Assembly: GCA_028023455.1 (NCBI GenBank)
Contig: JAQFVV010006272.1
Coordinates: 4,813,127-4,877,126, forward strand
Length of the DNA stretch: 64,000 nt
DNA from: Epiperipatus broadwayi
Taxonomy: Eukaryota > Onychophora > Udeonychophora > Euonychophora > Peripatidae
Direction of reading: 5' to 3'
Positions within the stretch are counted from its first letter, which is position 1; each line of letters opens with the position of its first letter. Shown here piece after piece: positions 36,220-48,249 of this stretch. A program made the position numbers and the translations under genes. Under the pieces are notes generated by a model. The model ran no database searches. It was not told the origin of the DNA and worked only from the letters and a program-made list of their open reading frames with translations.

Positions 36220-38380
36220 ACATTTTATTTTATTTTAAAATGACCAGTTTGAAGGCTATTCTTATTTTATTTCTTGTATTTAATGGTAAGATTTATTGTT
36301 ATTTTTTTTTTATGTTAAATAATGTTAATTCTTATTTTACTTTTGTAAATATATATTTTTTTTATATTATGTTGTTATTATATCAGAATAATATTATATT
36401 GTTAATTTATAAATAAAATTGTTAACTTTTTTTTAAAAAAAACATTCTAATCAGGTTGTGATTTATCTGCCTGTTGCTTATTTGGTTTTTCATTCTACAT
36501 GCATGATCCACAGAAATTAATAATTTAAAATACTGCTTATTTGGCATATGATCCTTAAGATTACTTAGATATTATTTCTCTTATATTTGATTAAGTAACC
36601 AAGTATATTATTATTATTATTATTATCATAGAAAATATGATCATTAGTAATTCTTTTTAAAGTGATCCAACACCAATGAGAGGTCTACTTGAAATTGCCA
36701 CAGTATTAAAATACATTATATGTTTTTTAAAGAATGCCACATTAAACAAAGAAAAATTATATAATGTTTACTTAAAATCTTATTATATTATTTATTTATT
36801 TTATTACTAAATTTTAATTATTAAGTAGATTTAATATTGAGAGCCATTGAGTTATTTAGTTGTTTATTGTGTTTATTTTATAAAAGTAGTTAGATATCAT
36901 GTAAAATCCCTCAACATATTGGAGAATTGTAAATTTTCTATTGAAAGATGATAAGTAAGAAAGTATTCATTAATGTTAAATGTCCAATTAGTATTATACT
37001 AAAGGAATATTAATTAGTTTATTGTTATTTCTGTAATAAATTTATAAAATCATATTTTAGGATTATTAAATGTGTTTTAAAAACATGAGAGTATTACATG
37101 GCAGTTTTGTTATGTAAATTTGATGGGGTAATATTCTTATGCCATTGGAAAGGTATCTTTTGGGATGTATCCTCAATATTTAAGCCAGTGTACCTTATTG
37201 AACATCTTATGTTTAGAGTTTTATACTTGTATTTGTTATTTTGATAGAACCATATTTTATTTATAATATTGAGAAAGTTTATAAGCTAAATTGCCTAGTG
37301 AATGAATAGATTGAGTATTATAATTGGAACACTAATTATTTATTATGAACCTAATTGTTATATTTTATTATAATAAGTTTTCTTAAATTTAATTTTTGAA
37401 AAATATTGTTTTATTAGATATTGTATCTTAGTAATGTATCTTGAGCTAGTCCTCACATTAATTATCTTGATAGTTATTGTTTATGTAACTTAACTGCAGT
37501 TCACTATAGTTATATCTTAGTTAGCTGGATTCTCTTTGTTCAGCAGTTTTTCCTTTAAGAAAAGATATATTGTACCCTTTTCATTAGGGCAGAAGGCACT
37601 TAAAAGCTAATTTTTTAAAAAAAAATTAAATTAAGATAAATATAAGTTCTATCATTGTCATAATAATGTTTATAGGGACTTAAAATTTGTCGATATGAAT
37701 TTATAAATAGTTAAAGAATATATAAAAGTTATTTTAAATATTTAAATTGTAAAATATAAGCATAATAAGTTAATATTGCATGGTAGAAATAAATGGTCAT
37801 AGTTACAAGTTAAAAAGGTATTGAACAGCTTATTAAATAAGTATTACAAAATCATTAATTTTTGATATAATGTTTAATATTCAAATAAACTATTAAATTT
37901 ATCTTTTAAATTATGTTTAAATTATATAAAACTATTTATTAAAGTTTTAATTCTTATAATGTATTATACATTTTAATTTTGGTAATGTTATAAAATGTCA
38001 AAATTTATTATTCTAAATTTTTATTATCCTATTTAATATTTTTCTTTAATATAATATTCTTGCAATTAAATATTTATTTAGTTGATTTCAGACAGTAAAT
38101 TCAAAAATTGCAACATTTGTCTGGAATAATCAGGTCACATGATTGATGTTTGTGATGCACAGAGTTTTTTTAAGAGAAAGTTTTTAATTACTTTATAAAA
38201 TTGTTACTAAAATTGAAGCATTTGTACATGATAAAAAAAAATACAGAATATTATTTAATTAGTTTTAAAAGATATTTGAAATTAGTAAAGATAAACTAAA
38301 AAATGGATACATTTTTATTAAATGTTTGATAAGTTAGTGAAAAATTATTAAAATGTCATTTTAAAATATTTAGTTGGTTT
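36220..38380. other. Intronic DNA with one dispersed repeat
   Basis: AT-rich intron. A block at about 37125-37180 (ATTCTTATGCCATTGG then GTATCTTTTGGGATGTAT) is similar to one at about 42915-42965 (ATTCTCATGCCATTGAG then GTATCTTTCGGGATATAT), followed in both by an ACCATATTTT word. These are probably two old copies of one repeat. No gene seen. Confidence 0.45.
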
Positions 38381-38461
38381 AATATAATTATAAAATTACT
38401 ATACAGAAAAAGAATCAGAATTAAAACCAATTCTTTTTTTATGTTGCACTTCAAGTATACA

Positions 38462-38896
38462 ATATACAAGCAACAAAGATTACAAATTATAAAATTATCA
38501 TAGAAAAATCTTTTTCGGCAAATTATGTTTTTTGCCCTTTTCAATGTCTCCACGATTTAAAGCATATACAGCAACATCTATATCCATACATGAGAGAAGA
38601 CAGATAAACAAATGGATATCTGACACGATCTATTATGTGGGTTTTTTTCTCAATTCTACTATAAAATTCAATATATATAATAGAGTAATTTTGTAGTAGA
38701 ATTGAGAAAAAAATTCACATAATAGATCATGTCAGATATCCATTTGTTTATCTGCCTTCTCTCATGTATTGATATAGATGTCGCTGTATGTGCTTTAAAT
38801 CATGGAGACATATTGAAAAGGGCAAAAAACATAATTTGCTGAAAAAGGTTTTTCTATGATAATTTTATAATTTGTAAACTTTGTTGCTTGTATATA
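38462..38896. repeat. 435-bp near-perfect palindrome
   Basis: The left arm (about 38462-38667) starts ATATACAAGCAACAAAG and is the reverse complement, with few mismatches, of the right arm (about 38688-38896) ending CTTTGTTGCTTGTATAT. The spacer is about 20 bp. Internal landmarks such as GGATATCTGACACGATC and GATCATGTCAGATATCC face each other. A 13-bp AATTATAAAATTA lies on both sides (38386-38398 and 38929-38941) and could be a target duplication, but it is low-complexity. Transcribed, the arms would make a long double-stranded RNA. Confidence 0.85.
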
Positions 38897-38944
38897 TGTA
38901 TTTTTAAACATATTTGACTATTGTGTACAATTATAAAATTAATT

Positions 38945-41900
38945 GAGAATTAAATATTTCTTATAGTATTAAATATAAATGATGACTCATAATTTTATTC
39001 TTGATTTTTAAAAGTACATAATTGACAAATATGTAAATGAATTTACAATTAGATGATGAATCAACCAATAAAAATTGTTTTTTGAAGCAGGTATAAAACT
39101 GTGTGTAATTAAAATTATTAGGAGTCTGATAATTAATCTTATAGTTAATCTTATGGTTAGTCTTATAGTTTTAAAATTATTATTTTTTGAAGTAGTATCA
39201 GTTTGTTAATAATCAAGTATTTTTAAATTTTAATATAATTTTCTTTTATAAAAGTAAAAAAGATTAAATTGATATTTAGTATAACTAAAAAATGTGCAAA
39301 AAACTTAATAAATTTCCTGCCAGTCACTATTTAGGAGCTTAATTAGAATTTACTAATAGATCATGGAACATAAACTTATTGTTGTTATTAGATGAAGATT
39401 CGAGAGGAAAAACTGAAGAATTATTGAAGCACAATTTTTCCCAGTGCTATATAAAAATTTATCTGTTAATTTTTAGAGAATAATTTGAAATTGCAAACAG
39501 ATATTATTTACAAGTATATGATATATAATGGAGATGTCTGTAATTATAAATTTTAAGACTTTTGAAAAATATAATTCAAGGAAAAACTTTTGGAAAAGAT
39601 TGAAGTATAAGTTACCTGTTAATTTTATGAGATATTTGAGATGTTATAAAATATATTGCACTCTCTCTTTTAAATATTTTTAATATATTATTGACATTAT
39701 TTTTAAAAAGAGTTGTGATATTTTAAAAAAAGAAAAGATATCTATTATAAAGGACATAATTTTTAAAATGAAAGTTATATTGAATAAACGAATATTGGAA
39801 TATATTTTAAAACCTGCCATTTTAATTACTATAATTATTTTCTTAAAAAAAAGAAGAAAAAAATGGATAATGAAATAAACAATATTATTATATCAAAAAT
39901 AAGTAATTTTTTGGTACTAAAACCTAGCTAGATTCATCTATTTATTTTATTGAAATATATATGTTGGAAATGGAGAGACATCTGTGTTTTTATCCTAGGA
40001 TTACATGTTATTGAATCTGACCACAAGTGATGCATCTGTTTCCGAATAAATTAAAACATATGTATGTACATGGAAGGAAACAACTTACCTTTTTTAAAAA
40101 TGGATTTTGAAATAACTATTGGATAAATAATGCTCATTCTTAAAAGATTTTCAGAAAAAAGACTGTATTTTATATCTTTATCAATTAAATTGACATTATT
40201 TTCCAAGATTTCTGCAGATGTTAAAAAAGTCGACTTAACATTTTTTTTTATTATTATTATTGTTTTCTTTTACATGTCGAGGAAAGGAAGAGCTAGAAGG
40301 AAAAAGCTTTCGACAGTGTTCGTCGCATAGCAACAACTCCTTAGTTTATTAACTGAACTTATTGTATAGGACATTTATGAAGAGAAATTTTATTATTATT
40401 TATTTAATATATACTAACAATTATAATTATAATTTAGTTATAAGATGTAGTAAAAATTACATTTTTTAATATTTTGAATCCTAACAATATTAATATTATT
40501 ATTTTTTTAATTTTTAATATTTTTTCTTAAATTTTTTGAAAACATTTTTTTTTTATTAAAGTGCATTAGTTTATACTGTGTGTGGTATGAATGGTATTTT
40601 AATTCTTATATTTTATGTAAAATTGGACCAGAAGACTTCAAAAAAATATATATATATATGATTTACAAATAGTAAAATCACATTAGGTAATTTAAATTAT
40701 TATAATTTTTTTTTATACAATGTGTATTTTTCTTAAAGTTGCTTGGAGTTTTAATGATATTTATATTATATTACATGGATAAATGAACATATGGATATGT
40801 GAGTTAATAACACATGTAGATTTTTATTAAGAGATATAAGCTATGAGAAATATGCATATATTTGTTTGTTTTTTATATTATAAAGTTTGTTATAACTTTA
40901 TAAAATGATCATAATTTTTATATGATTCTTTGCTAGATAAATCATATGATATTTATTTTCAAGACATGAATATTGAATGAACATTTTAAAATCAAATCTC
41001 ATTTGTATTTGTGGATAAGTTTGTATGTGAAACCTTTTCTTATAGTAGTCATAGTTTGGTAAAATGATACGTAACTTTGTTTATTATTGGTAAATTTGCT
41101 TAGTTATTTTACAATGTTAAATGTCTAAATCTATTTGAAATTATTTAAATGATAGTGATAGGGAACTAGAATAATAAAACCCTGAAAACTTCTATAATAG
41201 GGTGTTAAAAAGATAGAATAATTAACCTATATTATATCTAAAAAGTTATTATGCAAATACAGATAACGCAGCCCTCAACTTTATATTATTTTCAAGGTCA
41301 GTGTTTTGATCTTTATATTTAATTAGTCTGTAAGTGCTTAAAAGAAAGCCTAGACATTATTTTTAAAGGTATTCGATAAAGTCATACCTCTTGTTTCTTT
41401 ACACTGATTTCCATGAGGTTTATTGAATTGTTTTATACTATTGAGTCTTTACTCTAGTTATTCTTTCATGTCCTATGCATTGTATCATTATCTGAATTTC
41501 ATTAGCAAAACATTGTGTAGCATAGTATTTTTGAAAGATAAATAATGGATAATTTTAGAAAAGATTTGTTTAGAAGAAGGCAAGATAGGTTTTTCTTTGG
41601 TACTGTGAAGAAATACAAATATGTTTAATGCATAATGTTGATGGTAAATATAACAAAGGAATCATAATTTTTCTTAATATTTTGAAATAATTTGGTGATA
41701 AAAAAAATATAAACTATTCATAATTTATATTTTCAAATATTTTTGATACCTTCGATTTTTCATAAATTGACAACATTTTGATAAAGCAATGCATATTTTA
41801 CAGTGAAACATAAAATAAAGTATATTACGGTATAAGAAATGCTTATATTTTATTTAATTATTTTGATATTTTTAAAAACATGAAACACACATCTTCAAAT

Positions 41901-43555
41901 TAGAATGGTGCCAAGCAAAAATGTATTATATTTAGTACATGAATGAACATTATTTTAAATTTACTTTGCATTAACCTAGAATAAACTAATACAATATTGT
42001 AGAATAAATAATAGAATATTTTTGAATAATTAATACATGATATGTATTTTCTAATTATTAAAATTCATAAGTCGGAGTGAAGGCTTACTCATTAATGCTT
42101 TTTTGAAATTGTAAATCTGTAAATTCAATCTTACTTTTATTTTAATATTGTATATTTTGTTTTAATTTTAATATAATATTTGTAAGTATTTGTTTTAAGA
42201 TTGTAAATATATTTTTTTGTATATAATTATTTTTCTAGTATAAAATAAATTTGTTAATGTTGATGTTATAAACTTGTTGTCCGTGTTATTATTGATCTCA
42301 TTACCACCACATAATCCAATCTATAGAATTCAGAACTAAACACATTACATATTTTGCATATTATATATATCATTTTAAAAGATATTATTTATTTAAACAA
42401 TATTAATCATTTATTCAGAATATGATACAGCAAAATCATATAATATAAGATTATTTTGGACATAATTTATTATTGAAAAATACTGCCATATAGATAAATA
42501 TATTTCTTGTTGCCACATATTGTGAAGATTATACCATACTTATAATTTATAATATGCCACATGAGAGATAAGAAATGAGAAAAGAGAAAATGATAAATAA
42601 GAGAATCATATTATTATTGTTGACCAGATTATTGAGTAATAAATATTGTACCAAATGTTATTTAGATTAAGGATAGAAGTATTATTTATTATTCTTATTA
42701 TTGTTTAGGTGTAGTTAGGAATGATACAAAATCCCTTATCATACTTGGCTGCAGGAGATTATAAATTAATTAGAGATTTTATTTGAAAAACCCGAGATAA
42801 TTATATTTTAATAACAGAATTATTATTTACTTATTCATATTATATTTGATTATTTATAATATTTTTAAAGTCTTAAAAATGCTATAAATTATATTTCTAT
42901 TTAAAAGAACAAAGGGGGATAGTATTCTCATGCCATTGAGATTGTATCTTTCGGGATATATGATCAATGTAGTCCTTACTACTTTACTTTTCACCATATG
43001 TCTCATGATTATTATTATATTATTTTATTCTTTATTTATTTAAATCAAACCATATTTTTATTATTATCAATTTGAGCTAGTCTAGTGATATAAATTATCG
43101 TAAGATATTCGTAATATTTGTTTTTCTATTGTAAGGCTGAAAGTTTTAGCCGGAGCATTTATTTTATTTTATTTATGTTTATTTTTACTTGATGGTGAGG
43201 GTACAATATACATTGGTAGGAAATTAGGAAACATTGCAATTTTATCTTGTAGACTTAAAAGTATATAGATTCAAATTCAGGAGCCCTACATACTTAGTTT
43301 AATAAAAGGTTCACATAAGTATTGTCTAATTTTAATAATATTTTCATGAAATCACCATGATAATAAATAATATAACAGAATTCATTTTTCAACTAGATGC
43401 TTCCAAATTTACAAATATTACAAAAATTGACTATTGATAATAAATTAAATGTTATAAATGTTTTCATTACTTTTCTATCATATACCAGAAACACATTTCC
43501 CTTTTCTCCTGAGAATAAATGGATAGTGAAGGAAACATTTTATTAATATTTTAAA
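38945..43555. other. Intronic DNA, no gene seen
   Basis: Long AT-rich stretch with poly-A/T runs and ATT-type microsatellites. Nothing exon-like was seen. Part of the repeat noted at 37125 recurs at 42915. Confidence 0.5.
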
Positions 43556-43726
43556 AGTTATTTTATAAAGCATTATCAATAAAGCAAGTCATATATAATA
43601 TGACATTGCTTTTATAAGCTTGTATTTACAAAAATAAAATACAAAGAGCATACCAGTAGCTCATTAAGCTCTTAATTGATAAGTGCGGCAAGAGAAAATA
43701 TTTAAAATCTCTATCCAAAATACTCT

Positions 43727-43776
43727 TATCTCCAGATCAATTGGTTTCGAGCTTATGGCTCACCTCAGTGAGGAGC
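43727..43776 (-). ncRNA. Hammerhead ribozyme motif, unit 1
   Basis: Minus strand: CTCCTCA, then CTGAGGT, stem II GAGC-CATAA-GCTC, GAAACC-AATT-GATC. Helix III has one C/A mismatch and core position A9 is U, so cleavage is probably weak or absent. Confidence 0.6.
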
Positions 43777-44146
43777 TAGAATATTCAGACATTAGGCTAA
43801 AATATCAACTCAAAACCCAGCACTTATTTTATATTTAATATTTAAGTAGAAATTCTGAAGTTTTCGGACATGAAAATGACTTTTACTCCAGCTATCTAAC
43901 TTAAATAGCTATATGGGACTGAACCAAATTTCAAATCTATCATATATTAATAGCCCCAGCATAGCCAAAGCCATAAAGGTAAAATTATAATTATCAATAA
44001 AGCAAGTCATATATAACATGACATTGCTTTTATAAGCTTGTATTTACAAAAATAAAAGACAAAGAGCATACCAATAGCTCATTAAGCTCTTAATTGATAA
44101 GTGCGGTAATAGAAAATATTTTAAAATCTTATCTGAAATACTCTTA

Positions 44147-44195
44147 TCCCTAGACCAATTGGTTTTGAGCTTATGGCTCACCTCAGTGAAGAGCT
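44147..44195 (-). ncRNA. Hammerhead ribozyme motif, unit 2 (decayed)
   Basis: Same layout as unit 1, but the conserved GAAA has become AAAA, and A9 is U. Helix III (ACC-AATT-GGT) and the cleavage triplet GTC are intact. Confidence 0.5.
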
Positions 44196-44564
44196 AGAAA
44201 ATTCAGACATTAGATCTAAAATATCAACTCAAAACCCAGCACTTATTTTATAAGTAATATTTAAGTAGAAACTCTGAAGTTTTCGGACATGAAAATGTTT
44301 TTTACTCCAGCTATCTAACTTAAATAGCTATAAGGGACTGAACCAAATTCAGAGCTACCTTATATTAATAGCCTCAGCATAGCTAAAGCCATAAAGGTAA
44401 AATTATAATTATCAATAAAGCAAGTCATATATAATGTGACATTGCTTTTATAAAGTGTATTTACAAAAATGAAATTCAAACAACGTACCGATAGTTCAAC
44501 AAGCTCTTAATTGATAAGTGTGGTAAGAGAAAATATTTAAAATCTCTATCTGAAATATCCCTTA

Positions 44565-44613
44565 TCCCCGGATCAATTGCTTTCAAGCTTAAGACTCACC
44601 TCAGTAAGGAGCT
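44565..44613 (-). ncRNA. Hammerhead ribozyme motif, unit 3 (decayed)
   Basis: ACTGAGGTGAGTCTTAAGC and then TTGAAAGCAATTGATC. Stem II and helix III both carry mismatches. Confidence 0.45.
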
Positions 44614-45029
44614 AGAATATTCAGACACTAGATCTAAAATATCAACCCAAAACCCAGAACTTATTTTATACGTAATATTTAAGTAGAAACTCTGAAGATT
44701 TCGGACATAAAAAATATCTTTTATTCCAGCTATCTAATAGCTATATGGGACTGAACCAAATTCAGATCTACCATATATTAATAGCCTCAGCATAGCCAAA
44801 GCCATAAAGGTAAAATTATAACTATCAATAAAGCGAGTCATATATAATATGATATTGCTTTTATAAGCTTGTATTTACAAAAATGAAATACAGAGAGCAT
44901 ACCAATAGCTCAAACAAGCTCTAATGATAAGTGCGGTAAGAGAAAATATTTAAAATCTCTATCCAAAATACTCTTAAGTTAAATAGCTGGAGTAAAAGAC
45001 ATTTTCATGTCCGAAAACTTCAGAGTTTT

Positions 45030-45245
45030 CTACTTAAATATTATGTATAAAATAAGTGTTGGCTTTTGAGTTGATATTTTAGATCTAGTGTCTGAATATT
45101 CTAGCTCCTCACTGAGGTGAGCCACAAGCTCGAAACCAATTGGTCTGGGGATGAGTATTTCGGATAAAGATTTTAAATATTTTCTCTTACCGCATTTATC
45201 AATTAAGAGCTTATTTGAGCTATTGGTAAGCTCTCTGTATTTCAT
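45030..45245 (-). other. Open frame within the inverted ribozyme repeat, not considered a gene
   Basis: A 71-codon frame lies over the antisense of the hammerhead motif. It is not kept open in the other units, so it is best treated as chance. Confidence 0.5.
45106..45151 (+). ncRNA. Best hammerhead ribozyme motif (type I fold)
   Basis: Helix I: TCCTCA (45106-45111) pairs with TGGGGA (45146-45151), six pairs including one G-U. Core CTGAGGT (45112-45118). Helix II: GAGC (45119-45122) with GCTC (45128-45131), loop CACAA. GAA at 45132-45134. Helix III: ACC (45135-45137) with GGT (45142-45144), loop AATT. The predicted cleavage site is after C45145, giving a GUC triplet. The only departure from the CUGANGA...GAAA consensus is U instead of A at position 9, which in known ribozymes lowers activity strongly. 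Confidence 0.7.
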
Positions 45246-45521
45246 TTTTGTAAATACAAGCTTATAAAAGCAATGTCACATTATATATGACTTGCTTTAT
45301 AGATAATTATAATTTTACCTTTATGGCTTTGGCTATGCTGAGGCTATTAATATATGGTAGATCTGAATTTGGTTCAGTCCCAAATAGCTATTTAAGATAG
45401 ATAGCTGGTGTAAAAGACATTTTCATGTCCGAAAACTGCAGAGTTTCTACTTAAATATTACGTATAAAATAGATGCTGGGTTTTCAGTTGATATTTTATA
45501 TCTAGTGTCTGAATATTCTAG

Positions 45522-45568
45522 CTCCCCACTGAGGTGAGCCATAAGTTCGAAACCAATTGGTCTGGGAA
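45522..45568 (+). ncRNA. Hammerhead ribozyme motif, inverted unit 2
   Basis: CTCCCCA-CTGAGGT-GAGC-CATAA-GTTC-GAAACC-AATT-GGTC-TGGGAA. Helices I, II and III all form, with one mismatch in helix I and a G-U pair in helix II. The same A9-to-U change is present. Confidence 0.65.
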
Positions 45569-45679
45569 TAAGAATATTTTGGATAGAGATTTTAAATATT
45601 TTATCTTACCACACTCATCTATTAAGAGCTTGTTTGAGCTATTGGTATGCTCTCTGTATTTCATTTATAAAGCATTATA

Positions 45680-46075
45680 AATATTTTGTTGAGAAATTCA
45701 TCAATACTATGAACGTTATAGATTTTAGTAACAGTCATTGTTTCTTCCATTAATTTATTATTAAAGAAATTATTATGATTTATGATAAATATCATTTAGT
45801 TAAGTATTATTTTCAGATTAAAAATTAAAAAATATGTTTTAGTTTGTGAAGCATTAGTTGAAAATATTAACTTAGCAAAGGTTAATTTATTGCAATATTT
45901 ACCTGAGAATACTCAATCAATTGGTAACTTTTTTATTCAGAAGTGAAATTTATTTACATTTTGGTGATAAAATAAACTATTTTTATTTTTATCATTATCA
46001 TTTTCAATGATTATTAATCACCTGCAAGATGAAAATTTCTCTGAGTTTAATTCCAGTTATGTTCAATCCACAGCA
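45680..46075. other. Intronic DNA, no gene seen
   Basis: AT-rich spacer between the ribozyme-repeat element and the decayed RTE-like LINE. Confidence 0.5.
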
Positions 46076-46079
46076 TTTA

Positions 46080-48240
46080 TTTTCCACATCATACCAACTA
46101 GCTTCTTTATTTCATCTATATCCATTTCACATGTAATTTCTTTCTAGATTTTTTACAATCTCTTGGAATCTAACTCTAGACTTCTACTGTTTACCTATTA
46201 CCATTTGTTCTAGCAATATATCCAGTCCAATTTAATTTCAGTCTCTTCATTCTTTTAATTATCTCAGTGATATCTGCTTGTTCTCTCACTCAAGTATTTC
46301 ACTTTTGGTCTTCTTGTTACTTCCAATATACATTTCTCTATACTTTCTTGAGTGATCTCAAGTCTCTGTATCATGCTTCTATTAAATGTCAAAGTTTCAG
46401 ATCCATAAGTAAGAATTGGTAAAACACATATAATAATAATTTTTATTTTCAAACACATAAGCATAATTCCTTTTAATGTAAGTTATTTCTACTAAATTCA
46501 TTCAATCAAAGACAATCTGGCCAAAGTATTTGTAGTTGTTAACTTCTTTTAAATTCATAATTATCAATCTTTATTTTCCTCTTCTAAAAATATCCACTGA
46601 ACATTACTTTAGTCTTTTTTGTATTTAGCTTTACTTCCTTAATGTCATCTGATAACTCTTGCAACATCTATTGAAATTCTAAAGCATTATTTGCAAAAAC
46701 AACAAATCTAGATGACTTAAATAATATTCATGCACTCTTATTCCATTAGCTTCCTATTTTAATCCATAAAATATTTCCTAAAAATGCTGGAAAAGGTTTT
46801 GAAAATATGCAATTATCCTGTCATTCATTCTTAACAATGTTAATCTTCTTGGTGTTACCATTAATCTAATCACTGGTGCTGCATTTTGATAAATATTTTT
46901 CAGAATATAAAAATAATCTTGATATCTTGACAACCCAAAATTTTATCCACTGTGAAAATGTTTATAGAATCAAATGCCTTTTCATAATCTGCAAATTCAA
47001 AGCATACTGGCAACTCATATTTATTGATCCTTTCTATAACTTCTCTCAATATTTGGATATGATCTAATGTACTAAAACCATTTTTAAGTTTGTCTTGCTC
47101 TTTTCATTACAAAATTCACTGTAGATGAATTGCAATTATCTTAATAAAGATTTTATATAGAACTGATAAGTCTGTAAATTATAATATCTTTTTTATTAAC
47201 TTTCTTAACTATAAATATTATAACCATAAATTTCCAATCATTTCCACATCTTTATCATTTAGACATTTGGTATGTAGTTTTACCAACAATTTTTCTATTT
47301 CTTTATATGTTTAATCTAAGATATCAATAATAATTCCATTATTTCTTAGAGCTTTTCCCTTCTTCATAGACTTCATTAATATGTTTTGCTTTTTCATTTA
47401 AAATGCTTGATAACTAAGAATATTAATTAACTTTACCTGTTATTTTGTTTTCTTGTCTTTTATTATTATATAATTCCTTGGAGAACTCTTACACATATTT
47501 CATGATGTCATCCCTTTTTTCGGTAATATTTTCTTCTTATTTCTTATAACTAAAACAAATTTTCTATCAACATTAAGAAGTAATTTTATACTTTTGAAAC
47601 ATTTCTTTTCTATAGCTTTCCCTATTAATTTAATTACACTTTTTTATATCATTATTAACTCTTTTTCATGCCATTTTAAAAAACTCTAGATATTCAATTT
47701 TTCTTAATGGATTATTTTAAAAATATTTTTACATTCTTTCTTTTCTTCATACAATGTCTTGTCTTAGGAAAAAATATACTAGTGAATGGCTATTCTTTTG
47801 TATCAGCTATCTTTATTATAGTTCTTAATAGTGTATCAGTTATTTTCTTATTGATCTCGGTTCAATCTGAATCATTATCAAAATCTAACAATATTCTAAA
47901 ACAATTAACAACTTAAAAACTAAATTCATTGGAGCGGTTCTGAAGATTAAGAATATCAATTCTTAATGCAGTTTTTGTCTCTCTAGTTTAGCATTAACAT
48001 GTATCTTACTTATATATTCATTTCTGATGTTGAATCTATTAAGATAAGTCAATCTTTATGTTTTCTTGCAATCAAAATATAATCCAATTCTGATGTATCT
48101 TCACTTGGATATTTACATGTCCTTTTTCATTTAGCAACAAAATAGAAATAATAATATATATATATTCCTGCAAATTCACAATTATCATAGCTAAATTTAT
48201 CCATGGCATTTTCATCTTTCAATTGTTTTCCAATTTATTA
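46080..48240 (-). pseudogene. Decayed RTE-like LINE, copy A (endonuclease end to RT C-terminus)
   Basis: On the minus strand from about 48230: a segment reading ELDYILIARKHKD-like then NRFNIRNEYIS (end of APE endonuclease), a Lys-rich linker, RT blocks and a C-terminal ILTYGSETLTFNRSMIQRLE. The RT first-aspartate block (FAD-YEKAFDSI type) is recognisable at about 46930-46990. At about 46700-46720 the catalytic FADD box reads FVVFANNALEFQ: both aspartates have become asparagine through GAT to AAT changes. Many stops and frameshifts occur. Downstream EVKLNTKKTKVMFSG matches the usual 'L-x-x-N-x-x-KTK-x-M' block. The family is the same as copy B. Confidence 0.7.
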
Positions 48241-48249
48241 AAAAAAATT

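Larger units (their letters stand above)
43562..45678. mobile_element. Hammerhead-bearing tandem/inverted repeat element (retrozyme-like), 15-bp TSD
   Basis: Four direct units of about 415 bp start at 43571, 43990, 44408 and 44821 (the fourth cut short near 44975), followed by two inverted units (about 44981-45302 and 45303-45663). Each full unit contains ATCAATAAAGCAAGTCATAT, a hammerhead-like motif and TTTTCGGACATGAAAAT. Identical 15-mers TTTATAAAGCATTAT at 43562-43576 and 45664-45678 flank the whole array, marking one insertion event. Tandem 300-400-bp units with type I hammerheads and target duplications are what is known for animal retrozymes and terminal repeats of Penelope-like elements. 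No reverse transcriptase is inside. Confidence 0.8.

Noticed and set aside
33531-36235. TTTTATT as a target duplication of the 2.7-kb TIR element
   Set aside because: The word occurs on both sides but not next to the termini, and it is common in this AT-rich sequence.
43571-45303. CRISPR-like array
   Set aside because: Units are about 415 bp, partly inverted, and carry ribozyme-like structure; the window is eukaryotic.
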